A DNA stretch of 56,181 nucleotides from an uncultured Prevotella sp. (GTDB taxonomy: Bacteria > Bacteroidota > Bacteroidia > Bacteroidales > Bacteroidaceae), in the NCBI GenBank assembly GCA_902491375.1, contig CABUHE010000011.1:1-56181 (forward strand). The letters run 5' to 3'. The stretch's first letter is position 1, and each line of letters starts with the position of its first letter. A model generated the notes under the pieces. That model worked only from the letters and a program-made list of their open reading frames with translations, was not told the DNA's origin and did no database searches. Positions 18,166 to 27,132 of the stretch are shown piece after piece. Both the position numbers and the translations under genes were made by a program.

Positions 18166-18870
18166 ATGAACGTTTACGACAGTATAATGGCAGAGCTCGA
18201 GGCTCTCGGCACGGACGAGAAGCGCCGGGTGTTGGGCGCGTTTTTCAAGACAGGCAAGGGGCAGTACGGCGAGGGCGACAGGTTCATGGGCATAACGGTG
18301 CCGCTTACGAGGGGTGTGGCCAGGCGGCATAAGGACGCGCCGCTCGCCACGGCCGTCGACCTGTTGCAGTCTGAGTGGCACGAGGCGCGCCTTTGCGGCC
18401 TGCTTATAATGGTGGAGCAGATGAAGAAGGCGCGCGGCGACGGCGCACGCATGATATTCGAGACTTATCTTGCCAACACGCGGCGCATCAACAACTGGGA
18501 CCTTGTAGACCTCTCTGCGCCGCAGATAGTGGGCGGTTACCTCAAGGACAAGCCGCGCGACATACTCTACCGGCTTGCCGCCAGCAGTCTGCTCTGGGAC
18601 AACCGCATAGCTATGGTGTCTACTTACGCCTTCATAAAGGACAACCAGCTCGACGACACCTTCGCGCTGGCCTTGCAGCTTATAGGCCACGGCCACGAAC
18701 TGATGCACAAGGCCGTAGGCTGGATGCTGCGCGAGGCAGGCAAGCGCGACTTCGCCCGTCTGAGGCGGTTTGTTGACGACCATTGGCGCGAGATGCCGCG
18801 CACCATGCTGCGGTATGCCATAGAGAAGTATCCCGAAAGCGAGCGCAAGGAGGTGTTGGCAAGGAGATGA
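18166..18870 (+). CDS. AlkD-like DNA alkylation repair protein
   Basis: A 234-residue all-helical, HEAT-like DNA glycosylase-family protein. Recognisable segments are GEGDRFMGITVPLTR near residue 35, the helical repeats, NNWDLVDLSAPQIVGGYL around residue 107, and RTMLRYAIEKYPESERK at the C-terminus. AlkD-type enzymes excise positively charged alkylated bases such as N3-methyladenine and N7-methylguanine without flipping them. The gene is monocistronic with its own promoter. Its third-position GC looks higher than the lipoprotein genes that follow. Confidence 0.88.
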   Translation: MNVYDSIMAELEALGTDEKRRVLGAFFKTGKGQYGEGDRFMGITVPLTRGVARRHKDAPLATAVDLLQSEWHEARLCGLLIMVEQMKKARGDGARMIFETYLANTRRINNWDLVDLSAPQIVGGYLKDKPRDILYRLAASSLLWDNRIAMVSTYAFIKDNQLDDTFALALQLIGHGHELMHKAVGWMLREAGKRDFARLRRFVDDHWREMPRTMLRYAIEKYPESERKEVLARR

Positions 18871-19618
18871 GCGCACGCCCGAGCCTGCATCGCCATCCGC
18901 GCTGGCGCAGGCCTGCGCCTGGCATAATGGCGCCGTAGGGCATGAAACGGCGTCATTGTGTCAAAATGCGGATGTCACTGTTTTTCCATGAAACAGGAAA
19001 ACAGGTGGCAGTCGTCAGTCTCTTTGACGTCAGTTTCTGGCTTAACCTGCATTGCCGGGTGCGCTTTCATGCTGCAAAAGGTTATCTTTTGCCTCGCGTT
19101 TTATGGCCTTTTACGACCCGGAATATGGCTGTTTACAGTACAAAAAGCGGCCTTTTGCGCCGCCAGTTACCGCCTTTCGGCACGTTTGCGGCATCCTTTT
19201 CGTGCACACTATGCCTGCCGTGGGGCGTAACGCCGTTGCTGCCAGCCACTTATGATTGCACGCGATATTTTCGCTCATACGCATCCTTGTGCCATGATTT
19301 TTCCGGCGATGCCCTTCAGGAGCTTCAAGCAAAATCAAAAAGAAAGCAAAACGGGCTGATTGGTGGCAGTGTGCATGTGCCGCAGAAGTGCCCGCTCTTT
19401 GTCGTTCCCGTTTTAATTATAGGTATGCCAAGACCCACGGCGTTGTCTTAAAAACTGTTTTCTTGTGCCTGTGCGGGGCAGCTGCGGTGTGGCTGACGGT
19501 ATGTTAAAAAAATCACGGTTCGCCTTGTTTTATCTTGTTCACGACGTCCTTTCGTCTTGTTTTTATTGGTGAAAAACGCCCTGAACGGATAAAAATTCCA
19601 TATTGAACCATTATGAAC
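18871..19618. other. Long intergenic gap with degraded hairpin repeat, copy E
   Basis: About 750 bp hold no gene I would support. Around 19074-19092 gcaaaag and cttttgc form a 7-bp hairpin, and further CTTTTGC-like words follow up to about 19170, resembling the intergenic hairpin family elsewhere in the window but decayed. A 169-codon plus-strand frame crosses it; its composition (many Arg, Leu, Cys, Ser) and lack of family resemblance argue against coding. Confidence 0.45.
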
Positions 19619-19649
19619 TTGACAGGAATTTCATTATTTTTTAACTTTG
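19619..19649 (+). promoter_or_regulatory. Promoter of the fimbrillin cluster
   Basis: TTG at 19619-19621 and TAACTTTG at 19642-19649 with 20 bp between them match the Bacteroidetes promoter layout exactly. The first fimbrillin ATG is 40 bp downstream of the -7 box. I see no comparably good promoter before the next genes, so this one may serve much of the cluster. Confidence 0.75.
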
Positions 19650-19689
19650 CCATGTAATTTTTTAGAATTAATCTTTAAATGCTTCTATC

Positions 19690-20610
19690 ATGAAAATAAG
19701 TAATTATGTAAACGCAGTGCTCGCAGCCATGTTGCTGTGCGCCTGCTCTTCAGGCGAAGGCAACGAGCTTACGGATGGACCTGACACACCATCCGTTAAG
19801 AAACTGCCTATACTTATCAGTACGGTATGGAGTGGCATTGAAGATACGCGTGCCACTGACTATTCTTTTGAAAGCGGCGACGAGGCAGGCCTGTATGTTG
19901 TCAACCACAACAGCGATGGTACGGCTTCAGACCTTAAGAACACTGGCAACCATGTGGACAACATGAAGTTTACCTACAACGGCACATGGACGCCCGAATC
20001 ACAGATTTACTGGCTTGACGACAAGACGCATGCCGATTTCTACCTTTACTATCCTTATACGTCGTCCGTAACCGACGTGAAGGCGCTGCCCTTCAACCTG
20101 AACGCCGACCAGAGTTCTACCGCGGCGTACAAGGCCGGCGACATGATGGTAGGCTCGACAAAGGACGTTGCGCCTACCGAGAGCGCGGTCAAGATAAACG
20201 TAAAGCACGTTATGAGCCAGATACAGATAACCCTTGTTCCCGGCAATGGATTTACCGACGAGACTCTCGCGGCAGCAAAGGTTGGGGTGAAGGTCAACGG
20301 CGTGAAGACAAAAAGCACCGTCAACCTTGCCGACGGCACGGTTACGGCTACGGGCACGGCGACCAGCGTTACGCCGCTGAAGGACGGCGGCAGCTACAAG
20401 GCGCTCATAGTACCGCAGAGCGTGGCCGAGGGCAACCTGATAACCGTAAACGTTGACGGCAGGGACTTCAACCTGAAAAAGGCTTTCAAGTTCGTTGGCG
20501 GAACACGCCACAAGTTTACCGTGACGCTCAGCAAGACAAGCAACGGCATCAATGTCGGCATAGACCAGTGGGAAGACGAAGGCATCGACAACGGCGGTAC
20601 GGCTGAATAA
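19690..20610 (+). CDS. Fimbrillin (Mfa-like) family lipoprotein
   Basis: A 306-residue exported lipoprotein with a signal peptide ending in the lipobox LCAC (Cys19). The body has Mfa/FimA-like fimbrillin features: ESGDEAGLYVVN, DFYLYYPYTS, DVAPTESAVKINVKHVMSQ and LIVPQSVAEGN, ending in VGIDQWEDEG. Fimbrillins are secreted as lipoproteins, cut by an Arg-specific protease and joined by donor-strand exchange into surface fimbriae; whether this one polymerises or serves as an anchor or tip is unknown. The same landmarks recur in the next gene and at 24213, marking a local paralogue group. It lies 20 bp before the next gene. Confidence 0.85.
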   Translation: MKISNYVNAVLAAMLLCACSSGEGNELTDGPDTPSVKKLPILISTVWSGIEDTRATDYSFESGDEAGLYVVNHNSDGTASDLKNTGNHVDNMKFTYNGTWTPESQIYWLDDKTHADFYLYYPYTSSVTDVKALPFNLNADQSSTAAYKAGDMMVGSTKDVAPTESAVKINVKHVMSQIQITLVPGNGFTDETLAAAKVGVKVNGVKTKSTVNLADGTVTATGTATSVTPLKDGGSYKALIVPQSVAEGNLITVNVDGRDFNLKKAFKFVGGTRHKFTVTLSKTSNGINVGIDQWEDEGIDNGGTAE

Positions 20611-20630
20611 CTATTAAAAACTTTGATAAT

Positions 20631-23600
20631 ATGAAATGCAACCAACACTATTTATTATATATAATCTTCGGATGCGCGTTATTGGCAGGCTGCACCGACG
20701 ACCTCTTCGACGGTGACGGACTCGTCGGCGGCAAAATGCCGATAACCCTGTCCGGTGAGATTAACCAAGTGTCGGTTACGAGAGTAAACGACAACGGATT
20801 TTGCGACGGCGACGTGATGGGCGTCTATATTGTAGACTACGACGGCAATACGCCCGGCACGTTGCAGGTCAGCGGAAACAGAGGAGACAATGTTAGGCAT
20901 ACGTTTGACGAGGCCGCTTATAAGTGGAACTCGGCCTACGACCTGTATTGGAAGGACAAGCACACCCACATCGACGTGTACGGCTATTATCCCTTCGGCT
21001 CGCCCGAGAGCATAGATGCCTACGGCTTTACCGTGCAGCGCGACCAGAGCACATCGTCGGAGAACGGCACGATGGGCGGCTACGAGGCCAGCGACTTCCT
21101 TTGGGGCAAGGCCGAGAACGTGGCTCCTACAACAAGCGTGGTGCGCCTGTCTATGAGCCACCGCATGGCCAACGCCCGCGTAACCCTTGTAGAGGGAACG
21201 GGCTTTGAGGCAGGAGAATGGGTAAAGACGGAGAAAACCGTATTGGTAACCAACCTTTGCCGTGAGGCCACCATAAACTTGGCTGACGGCACGGTGACGC
21301 AGAACGGCGGAATAGAAAGCACGGCAACCATACCGTCGCGCGTCAACGACGAGTGGCGCGCCATCGTTGTGCCGCAGAGCGTGGCGGCAGGCACTACACT
21401 GTTCAGCATAACCATTGGCGGAGTGCCCTACAAGTTCAGCAAGAACGAGAACTTTACGTACATGCCCGGCCGCATGAGCAACTTCTCGATACGTGTTGAC
21501 AAGAAGGCCGGCAGCGGCCAATATACCCTTACGCTGATTAGCGAAAGCATTACGGCGTGGGAGAACGACCTTGTAAGCCACGACGCAACGTCGAGGGAGT
21601 ATGTCATCATAAACTCCACGGCCGGACACCTTAAAGACTCCATCATCGCAGCAAACAAGGATTACACGCAACTCAGGAACTTGAAGATAACCGGACGCAT
21701 CAATACAAAGGACTTTGAGTTTATGCGCGACTCGATGGATAACCTGCAGTCGCTGAATATGAAGGAGGTTCGTGTGAGTGGATTTATGGGGCGCAAGCCT
21801 TGGGAAAAAGGAGATGCAGCGAACGATTTTGAAGAGAGAGACGACATAATAACAGGGAGTGCTTTCAATGAAAAGGCTTCGCTTCTCCGTGTTGTACTTC
21901 CCGACACTTTGAAAGGAATCGGTGAATGCGCTTTCCGAAACTGCGTTAATCTTACAGGCTCAATCATTATACCAGAGGGAGTTACAGAGATAGGGCCTAG
22001 TGCTTTCCTTTGGTGCACGTCTCTAACCGGCACATTGTCTTTGCCAAGCACTCTCGAATATATCGGTGGAGGCGGTGCTGCTGATATTCATGGAGCATTT
22101 AATGATTGCCACTTCACTTGCGAACTCAAATTGCCCAACAACTTGAAGTATATCGGTCACAATGCTTTTGCCGGAAACTCAGGCTATTATGGCACTCTCG
22201 TACTTCCGGAAAATCTTGAATTTATCGGTGACTTTGCTTTTAGTGGTGCAACAAACTTAACGGGTGACTTGAAGATTCCGCAAGGAGTCAAGTCAATCTC
22301 ACAATATGCATTTCAGAGCACTGGTCTAAATGGAACGCTACAGTTACATGACGGCATAACGGGAATACAACCTGGGGCATTCGCAGGAACTCCACTTAAA
22401 GGTGAACTGGTGCTTCCTAAGAATCTGACAACATTAGGGGCCAGTGCATTTGAGGGCTGTGACTTCTCGGGTGTTCTCAAACTTCCGACAGACATCGCTT
22501 CAATCGGCGATAACGCCTTTGCCTATAACTGGCGCCTCATGGGCGTTGTCGAGTTCCCGGATGGTTTGCAGACAATAGGGGCTAACGCTTTCTCTGAGTG
22601 CCGCAGCATTGAGGGCCTTGTAATACCTGAGAGCATTGAGAACATACGCAGTGGAGCTTTCAATAATTGTTTCGGCATCGGTAGCATTGTATGTAAAGGA
22701 GAATTCCCTGCAAATGTTCAAGATGGTGCTTTCAACGGCGTGGCCAAGGACAACTTCACGCTCGAAGTGCCGGAGTCGGCAATACCGCAATACCAGGCAG
22801 CCGTGGGTTGGAAAGACTTCAAGCGCATTGCCGCCCACCACGAGCTGGTGTGCCGCCCGTCGGTGGCTTGCGCGCTTAACACGGAGCACAAGCAGACGCT
22901 CGTTGTAGACGCGGAGGGCGCATGGGAAGTGCAGAGCAAACCCGACTGGTGCGAGCTGTCGCAGACCAGCGGTGGAAACAAGGCGGAGGTAACACTTACA
23001 ATTAAGAGCATGGCAAAAGGCGCGGGTGACCGCACGGGCGAGATTGTGTTCAAGCTGAAGGACGAGGAGTACACCCACAAGTGCACCGTGACGCAGTATG
23101 ACTATGAGTACGGCGAGGACGAGTGGCTCACGTTGCAGAAAGCAACGCGCGGCAACACCGGCGGAATAAACATCGTGATACTCGGCGACGGTTACGACGG
23201 CAAGAACATATCGGACGGTGACTACCTGACGAACATAAAGCAGGAGGTGGAATACTTCTTCGGCATAGAGCCTTACACAACCTACCGCGACTACTTCAAC
23301 GTTTACACTGCCTTCCCGCTGTCCACTGAGACGGGTGTCGGCACGGTGAACACCATCCGCTACAACCGCTTCAACACCACCTACACGGGCGGCGTGGGCC
23401 TCAGGGCTGACTACGACGCGATATTCGAGTACGCGCTGAACGCGCCCACCGTCACCCGCGACAACCTGAACCAGACGCTGATAATCATCGTGCCTAACAG
23501 CACCGACTACGGCGGCATCTGCCAGATGTGGGAGGACGGCTCGGCCATAGCCTTCTGCCCGCAGAGCACATACGGCTATCCGCTCGACTCGCGCGGCGTT

Positions 23601-24131
23601 ATCCAGCACGAGGCCGGCGGCCACGGCTTCGGCAAGCTGGGCGACGAGTACATCTACCACAACGAGTTCATAGACTTCTGTGGTTGCTCCTGCTGCGGCC
23701 ACGTGCTTGAGTTCAACTGGGCCAAGGGCCTCGGCTGGTACGACAACCTGTCGCTCACGGGCAAGATGCACGAGGTGCCTTGGAGCCATCTCATCTTCGA
23801 CGACCGCTACAGCGACATCGTTGACATCTACGAGGGCGGCTTCATGCACAACCGCGGGGTGTTCCGCTCGGAGCAGAACTCATGTATGAACAACGACATT
23901 CCTTATTACAGCACGATAAGCCGCGAGAGCATAGTGAAGCGCATCAAATATTATGCAGGCGAAACTTATTCGTTCGAGGACTTTGTCGCCAACGACAAGC
24001 GCGAGGCAGGCGACGTTACCAGGGCGCATGACATAAGGACTGTCAACGTGAAGCCTATTAACCAGCTGCCTCCGAAGATACATAAGGGCAGTCCGCTTGA
24101 CAAACTGAAAAAAACAAGGCGGAACAGATAA
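20631..24131 (+). CDS. Fimbrillin / BspA-LRR / BACON / M64 metalloprotease fusion lipoprotein
   Basis: An 1166-residue modular lipoprotein (lipobox LAGC, Cys21). In order: a fimbrillin-like domain (about 30-300) with CDGDVMGVYIVDYDG, YEASDFLWGKAENVAPTTS and IVPQSVAAG; BspA-type leucine-rich repeats (about 405-735) with AF.NC.nLtG.i.iPegVt periodicity; a BACON-like domain (about 740-830); and a C-terminal M64 (IgA-peptidase-like) domain (about 840-1166) starting NIVILGDGYDG. The zinc motif reads HEAGGHGFGKLGDEY (His993, Glu994, His998), one residue longer than HExxH. The repeats are visibly more AT-rich at third positions than both flanks. Inferred role: surface adhesin with tethered protease. 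Confidence 0.82.
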   Translation: MKCNQHYLLYIIFGCALLAGCTDDLFDGDGLVGGKMPITLSGEINQVSVTRVNDNGFCDGDVMGVYIVDYDGNTPGTLQVSGNRGDNVRHTFDEAAYKWNSAYDLYWKDKHTHIDVYGYYPFGSPESIDAYGFTVQRDQSTSSENGTMGGYEASDFLWGKAENVAPTTSVVRLSMSHRMANARVTLVEGTGFEAGEWVKTEKTVLVTNLCREATINLADGTVTQNGGIESTATIPSRVNDEWRAIVVPQSVAAGTTLFSITIGGVPYKFSKNENFTYMPGRMSNFSIRVDKKAGSGQYTLTLISESITAWENDLVSHDATSREYVIINSTAGHLKDSIIAANKDYTQLRNLKITGRINTKDFEFMRDSMDNLQSLNMKEVRVSGFMGRKPWEKGDAANDFEERDDIITGSAFNEKASLLRVVLPDTLKGIGECAFRNCVNLTGSIIIPEGVTEIGPSAFLWCTSLTGTLSLPSTLEYIGGGGAADIHGAFNDCHFTCELKLPNNLKYIGHNAFAGNSGYYGTLVLPENLEFIGDFAFSGATNLTGDLKIPQGVKSISQYAFQSTGLNGTLQLHDGITGIQPGAFAGTPLKGELVLPKNLTTLGASAFEGCDFSGVLKLPTDIASIGDNAFAYNWRLMGVVEFPDGLQTIGANAFSECRSIEGLVIPESIENIRSGAFNNCFGIGSIVCKGEFPANVQDGAFNGVAKDNFTLEVPESAIPQYQAAVGWKDFKRIAAHHELVCRPSVACALNTEHKQTLVVDAEGAWEVQSKPDWCELSQTSGGNKAEVTLTIKSMAKGAGDRTGEIVFKLKDEEYTHKCTVTQYDYEYGEDEWLTLQKATRGNTGGINIVILGDGYDGKNISDGDYLTNIKQEVEYFFGIEPYTTYRDYFNVYTAFPLSTETGVGTVNTIRYNRFNTTYTGGVGLRADYDAIFEYALNAPTVTRDNLNQTLIIIVPNSTDYGGICQMWEDGSAIAFCPQSTYGYPLDSRGVIQHEAGGHGFGKLGDEYIYHNEFIDFCGCSCCGHVLEFNWAKGLGWYDNLSLTGKMHEVPWSHLIFDDRYSDIVDIYEGGFMHNRGVFRSEQNSCMNNDIPYYSTISRESIVKRIKYYAGETYSFEDFVANDKREAGDVTRAHDIRTVNVKPINQLPPKIHKGSPLDKLKKTRRNR

Positions 24132-24146
24132 TTTTATAAACAAAAA

Positions 24147-24188
24147 GGAGTTATATAATAATGGGCGCGCCTGTTATTATATGACTCC
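24147..24188 (+). promoter_or_regulatory. Stem-loop between fusion protease and next fimbrillin gene
   Basis: Arms 24147-24161 (ggagttatataataa) and 24174-24188 (ttattatatgactcc) pair at 14 of 15 positions around a loop containing the palindrome ggcgcgcc. No T-run follows, so a classic intrinsic terminator is unlikely. It sits 24 bp before the next ATG and could act in mRNA processing, stability or translation control. Confidence 0.5.
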
Positions 24189-24212
24189 CGCAAAACGAGA
24201 GAGGAAAAGACA

Positions 24213-25100
24213 ATGAAACATGTTCTTATAAGATATGCGGCCCTTGCTTTTGCGGTATTCTGCATGTCGGCTTGTTCGCAGGACGACGAGATACAGACAG
24301 ACCCGAAGCATACGCCAATGACCTTTTCGGTAATCCATCCGGGACAGAAGTCGCGCGTAACCGACACAGACTTTGAGAATGGCGACAAGATAGGACTATT
24401 CGTCGGAGAAACCGACAAGCCGCTGGAGATAGGCGGAAATCTGGTAAACAACGAGGCGTTGACATGCAACGGCGGCTCGTGGTCGGCATCAAAGACGCTC
24501 TATTGGGACGCAGGCACGTACAACGCATACGCCTATTATCCTTACATAAGTCCTGTAACTTCGATTGAAGACCTGCCGTTCAGCGTCAAGACAGACCAAA
24601 AGGGTGTTGACGGCGCCACGGGAATGGACGGCTATGAGGCGAGCGACTTCCTTTACGCGCAGACCAAGGGCGTAAGTGCGTCGAACTCGCCGGTTAGCCT
24701 GAAGTTCAAGCACATAATGAGCAAGCTCACAATCCGTCTGGTGAAAGGCGAAGACTTCGAGGGCGACATGCCGCAGACAGCCGAAGTATATGTACACAAT
24801 ACCGTACCAGAGGCAACGATAGACCTGAGCGCCGGAGTTGCGACGCGCGAGGTGAGAGGTAAGAGCAAGACGATAACGGCGAAGCAGGTTGCCGGCACAA
24901 TTTATACTGCAATAATTGTTCCGCAGCGCATCTCAAACCGCATGCCGCTGATTGAGGTCGTAATGAAGGGTGTCTCCTACCTGTTCGAGAGCACCTTCCT
25001 GTTCAAGCCTGGCACCGAGCATCTTGTCAACCTGGTTATTTCAAACAACCCCGACCAGATAAAGATTGAAATCGGAGGCGAGATACAGGACTGGCAATAG
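24213..25100 (+). CDS. Fimbrillin (Mfa-like) family lipoprotein
   Basis: A 295-residue exported lipoprotein with lipobox MSAC (Cys21). The fimbrillin landmarks follow the same order as the two upstream genes: ENGDKIGLFVGETD, YNAYAYYPYISPVTSIEDLPF, GYEASDFLYAQTKGV, SLKFKHIMSKLTIRL and IIVPQRISNRMPL, ending EIGGEIQDWQ. It is the third fimbrillin-like module in tandem, so the locus likely encodes several subunits or variants of one surface structure. Its stop codon lies 23 bp before the ATG of the NTF2-like gene. Confidence 0.83.
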   Translation: MKHVLIRYAALAFAVFCMSACSQDDEIQTDPKHTPMTFSVIHPGQKSRVTDTDFENGDKIGLFVGETDKPLEIGGNLVNNEALTCNGGSWSASKTLYWDAGTYNAYAYYPYISPVTSIEDLPFSVKTDQKGVDGATGMDGYEASDFLYAQTKGVSASNSPVSLKFKHIMSKLTIRLVKGEDFEGDMPQTAEVYVHNTVPEATIDLSAGVATREVRGKSKTITAKQVAGTIYTAIIVPQRISNRMPLIEVVMKGVSYLFESTFLFKPGTEHLVNLVISNNPDQIKIEIGGEIQDWQ

Positions 25101-25123
25101 TGGCCGGCGGGCAAAAACTGAAA

Positions 25124-26155
25124 ATGAAGAAGGCTATATATATATTATCTGTAATAATACTTATTCTCGGAGGTATTGCGGCAGCTTTATGGCTGCCGCA
25201 TGCCTCCGGCTTGCAAAAAGACAATACGGTACACAGGTTCGGACGGTATGAAGGACTGGAACTTGTGTATAAGACAAACTCGTGGGGCGACAAGATTTAT
25301 GCAGTTGAAGATGCCGGCGGCAGACAGTTGTTCAGCATCCCGCTGCACAACTGCTTGATTGACACCAGGTTCCGTGACGGCAGGTTGCGCTTCAGGGAGA
25401 ACGGCACTCGTCGTGAAGGCTTCATAGACCGCGATGGCAATGTCGTATTCTTTAATACAGCAGCGCAGGTTCCTGCCGTGGCGGAAGCGCAAAGCAGCAT
25501 CTCGATGCCTGATGAAATACCGGCAGTCGAAGCACCGGCAGGCGGTGCAGGCACGTCAGGGCAGACGGGCCGGGGCGGCATGACAGACTCTGACTTGAGA
25601 GGCATCGCCCAAAGCAATCCTTTCTATAAAGAAGCTGCCAAGGTGCTTTCAGGACGGCTTTCGGTAAAGGACGGCAACCGGCGCAGGGTGATACTCAATT
25701 ACTGCGAACACCTGCGTGCCGCTTATACGACGAAAGACATCGACTTCCTGAAACAGATATTCAGCGAACACGCGCTGATAATTGTGGGCAATGTGGTAAA
25801 GACAGGTTCGTCTGAAGAAGGCAGGTTCATGCCGTCGGAGCGTGTGAAGTATAATATAAGGACGAAAAAGGAATACATAACACGTCTTGGCAAGGCTTTT
25901 GCTGACAGTAAGAGTATAGACGTGAAGTTCTCGGATTTCCGCATAATGCGCCATCCGACGATGGACGGCATCTACGGAGTCATTCTGAGACAGAAATACA
26001 AGAGCGACCGTTATGCTGACGACGGGTACCTTTTCCTGCTGTGGGACTTCCGTAACGAGTCGATGCCCTGCATCCACGTAAGGACATGGCAGCCGTCAGT
26101 GACGGTAAGCGATGATAACGATATTATAAGCATCGGAGATTTTAATTTGGAGTGA
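25124..26155 (+). CDS. Membrane-anchored NTF2-like domain protein
   Basis: A 343-residue protein from the ATG at 25124 (MKKAIYILSVIILILGG); a GTG at 25100 would add eight residues before the membrane helix. One N-terminal membrane segment (about 3-23) is followed by a WG-like stretch ending IDRDGNVVFFN, a low-complexity Pro/Ala/Gly linker (about 130-165), and a C-terminal NTF2-like domain (about 185-335) with NYCEHLRAAYTTKDIDFLKQIF and DDGYLFLLWDFRNE. Related domains occur in many Bacteroidetes cell-envelope proteins of unknown role. It overlaps the next gene by 4 bp. Confidence 0.7.
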   Translation: MKKAIYILSVIILILGGIAAALWLPHASGLQKDNTVHRFGRYEGLELVYKTNSWGDKIYAVEDAGGRQLFSIPLHNCLIDTRFRDGRLRFRENGTRREGFIDRDGNVVFFNTAAQVPAVAEAQSSISMPDEIPAVEAPAGGAGTSGQTGRGGMTDSDLRGIAQSNPFYKEAAKVLSGRLSVKDGNRRRVILNYCEHLRAAYTTKDIDFLKQIFSEHALIIVGNVVKTGSSEEGRFMPSERVKYNIRTKKEYITRLGKAFADSKSIDVKFSDFRIMRHPTMDGIYGVILRQKYKSDRYADDGYLFLLWDFRNESMPCIHVRTWQPSVTVSDDNDIISIGDFNLE

Positions 26156-27132
26156 TGACAAGATTTTTCATGCCTGCGTATATGTGCCGTTCGGCCATGT
26201 TGTTGTTTGTGCTGATGGTGGCAGGATGCGTAAGGCTTTATGCTCAGGAATTTCGTGTAGAGGGTTTCCGGCAGCTCCCTAACGATGTAAGTGCGTTCAT
26301 ATCGCCTGTGCGCGATTTGAACGGCGACGCCTGTGCACTTGTCAAGGTCATTGCCAGTTCTGATTTCGCTTTTTCCTCGCCGTTGGGCATTGTAAAAAGA
26401 AAAGACGATGTTGGCGAGATTTTGCTTTATCTTCCGCAAGGTTCCAGGAAAATAACCATCAAGCATCCAGTTCTCGGAGTTCTTAGGGATTACAGGTTCC
26501 CGTCCCCGCTCGAGGAGCGCATGACTTACGAACTTAAAATAGGCATGCCCGAGCCGCAGGTTACGGTTGAGCATGATACGGTTGTACTTACGAAAACAGT
26601 AGTCGACACCGTGGCTGTAACGAAGCCCAAAGTAAAAGTGCCTGTGGCTTTTTACGCCATGGTTACAAGCTCTTTCCACAGCAACGGACCGTCGTTCGGA
26701 GTTATGTTTGCCGTAATGCGGCGTCACGGAATGTTCGTTCACGCACGCAGCGACATGCGGTCGGTAGGCGAAACACGACTTGAATGCAACAAGGACGGAT
26801 ATATAGGAAGTAGCAGCATAAAACCTTATTACACCGGCGACGTGCGCCGCTCAAATTACGCCATAACGGCAGGATTAATCCACCGTCTGTGGCGTAATGT
26901 ATGTATATTTGAGGGGGCAGGCTACGGACGTACTGCCACCGCATGGAAGCTGGCTGAAAGCGAAGGCGGAGGATACGCCCTTAACAAAGGTCTCACGCAT
27001 GCCGGCGTGGCTGGCGAGCTTGGCGTAGTGGTGGCATTTGGCAGGTTAAGTGTCATGGCGTCGGCGTCAACAATAGCCGGGAAGCAATGGCACGGAAACA
27101 TAGGTATTGGTATTAGATTAGGAAAGAAATGA
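26152..27132 (+). CDS. PEGA-like N-domain and outer-membrane beta-barrel-like protein
   Basis: A 326-residue exported protein. The signal peptide ends near LYAQEF; an internal VAGC could instead be a lipobox, so the processing route is unsure. The N-terminal domain (about 35-140) contains LPNDVSAFISPVRDLNGDACALVKV and GSRKITIKHPVLGVLRDY, a pattern I know from Bacteroidetes PEGA-like envelope proteins. The rest has alternating hydrophobic strands and ends GNIGIGIRLGKK, like a small outer-membrane barrel. It overlaps both neighbours by 4 bp, so it is translationally coupled in the kinase cassette. Function unknown. Confidence 0.65.
   Translation: MMTRFFMPAYMCRSAMLLFVLMVAGCVRLYAQEFRVEGFRQLPNDVSAFISPVRDLNGDACALVKVIASSDFAFSSPLGIVKRKDDVGEILLYLPQGSRKITIKHPVLGVLRDYRFPSPLEERMTYELKIGMPEPQVTVEHDTVVLTKTVVDTVAVTKPKVKVPVAFYAMVTSSFHSNGPSFGVMFAVMRRHGMFVHARSDMRSVGETRLECNKDGYIGSSSIKPYYTGDVRRSNYAITAGLIHRLWRNVCIFEGAGYGRTATAWKLAESEGGGYALNKGLTHAGVAGELGVVVAFGRLSVMASASTIAGKQWHGNIGIGIRLGKK

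Noticed and set aside
18942..19451. 169-codon plus-strand frame
   Set aside because: Composition is odd (many Arg, Cys, Ser), no motif is recognisable and it runs through decayed hairpin repeats.
20679..21671. 330-codon minus-strand frame opposite the fimbrillin-like domain
   Set aside because: Shadow of the real lipoprotein gene with no recognisable motif.
22500..23849. 449-codon minus-strand frame opposite the M64 fusion gene
   Set aside because: The plus-strand frame has clear domains; the long antisense frame follows from strong GC bias at third positions.
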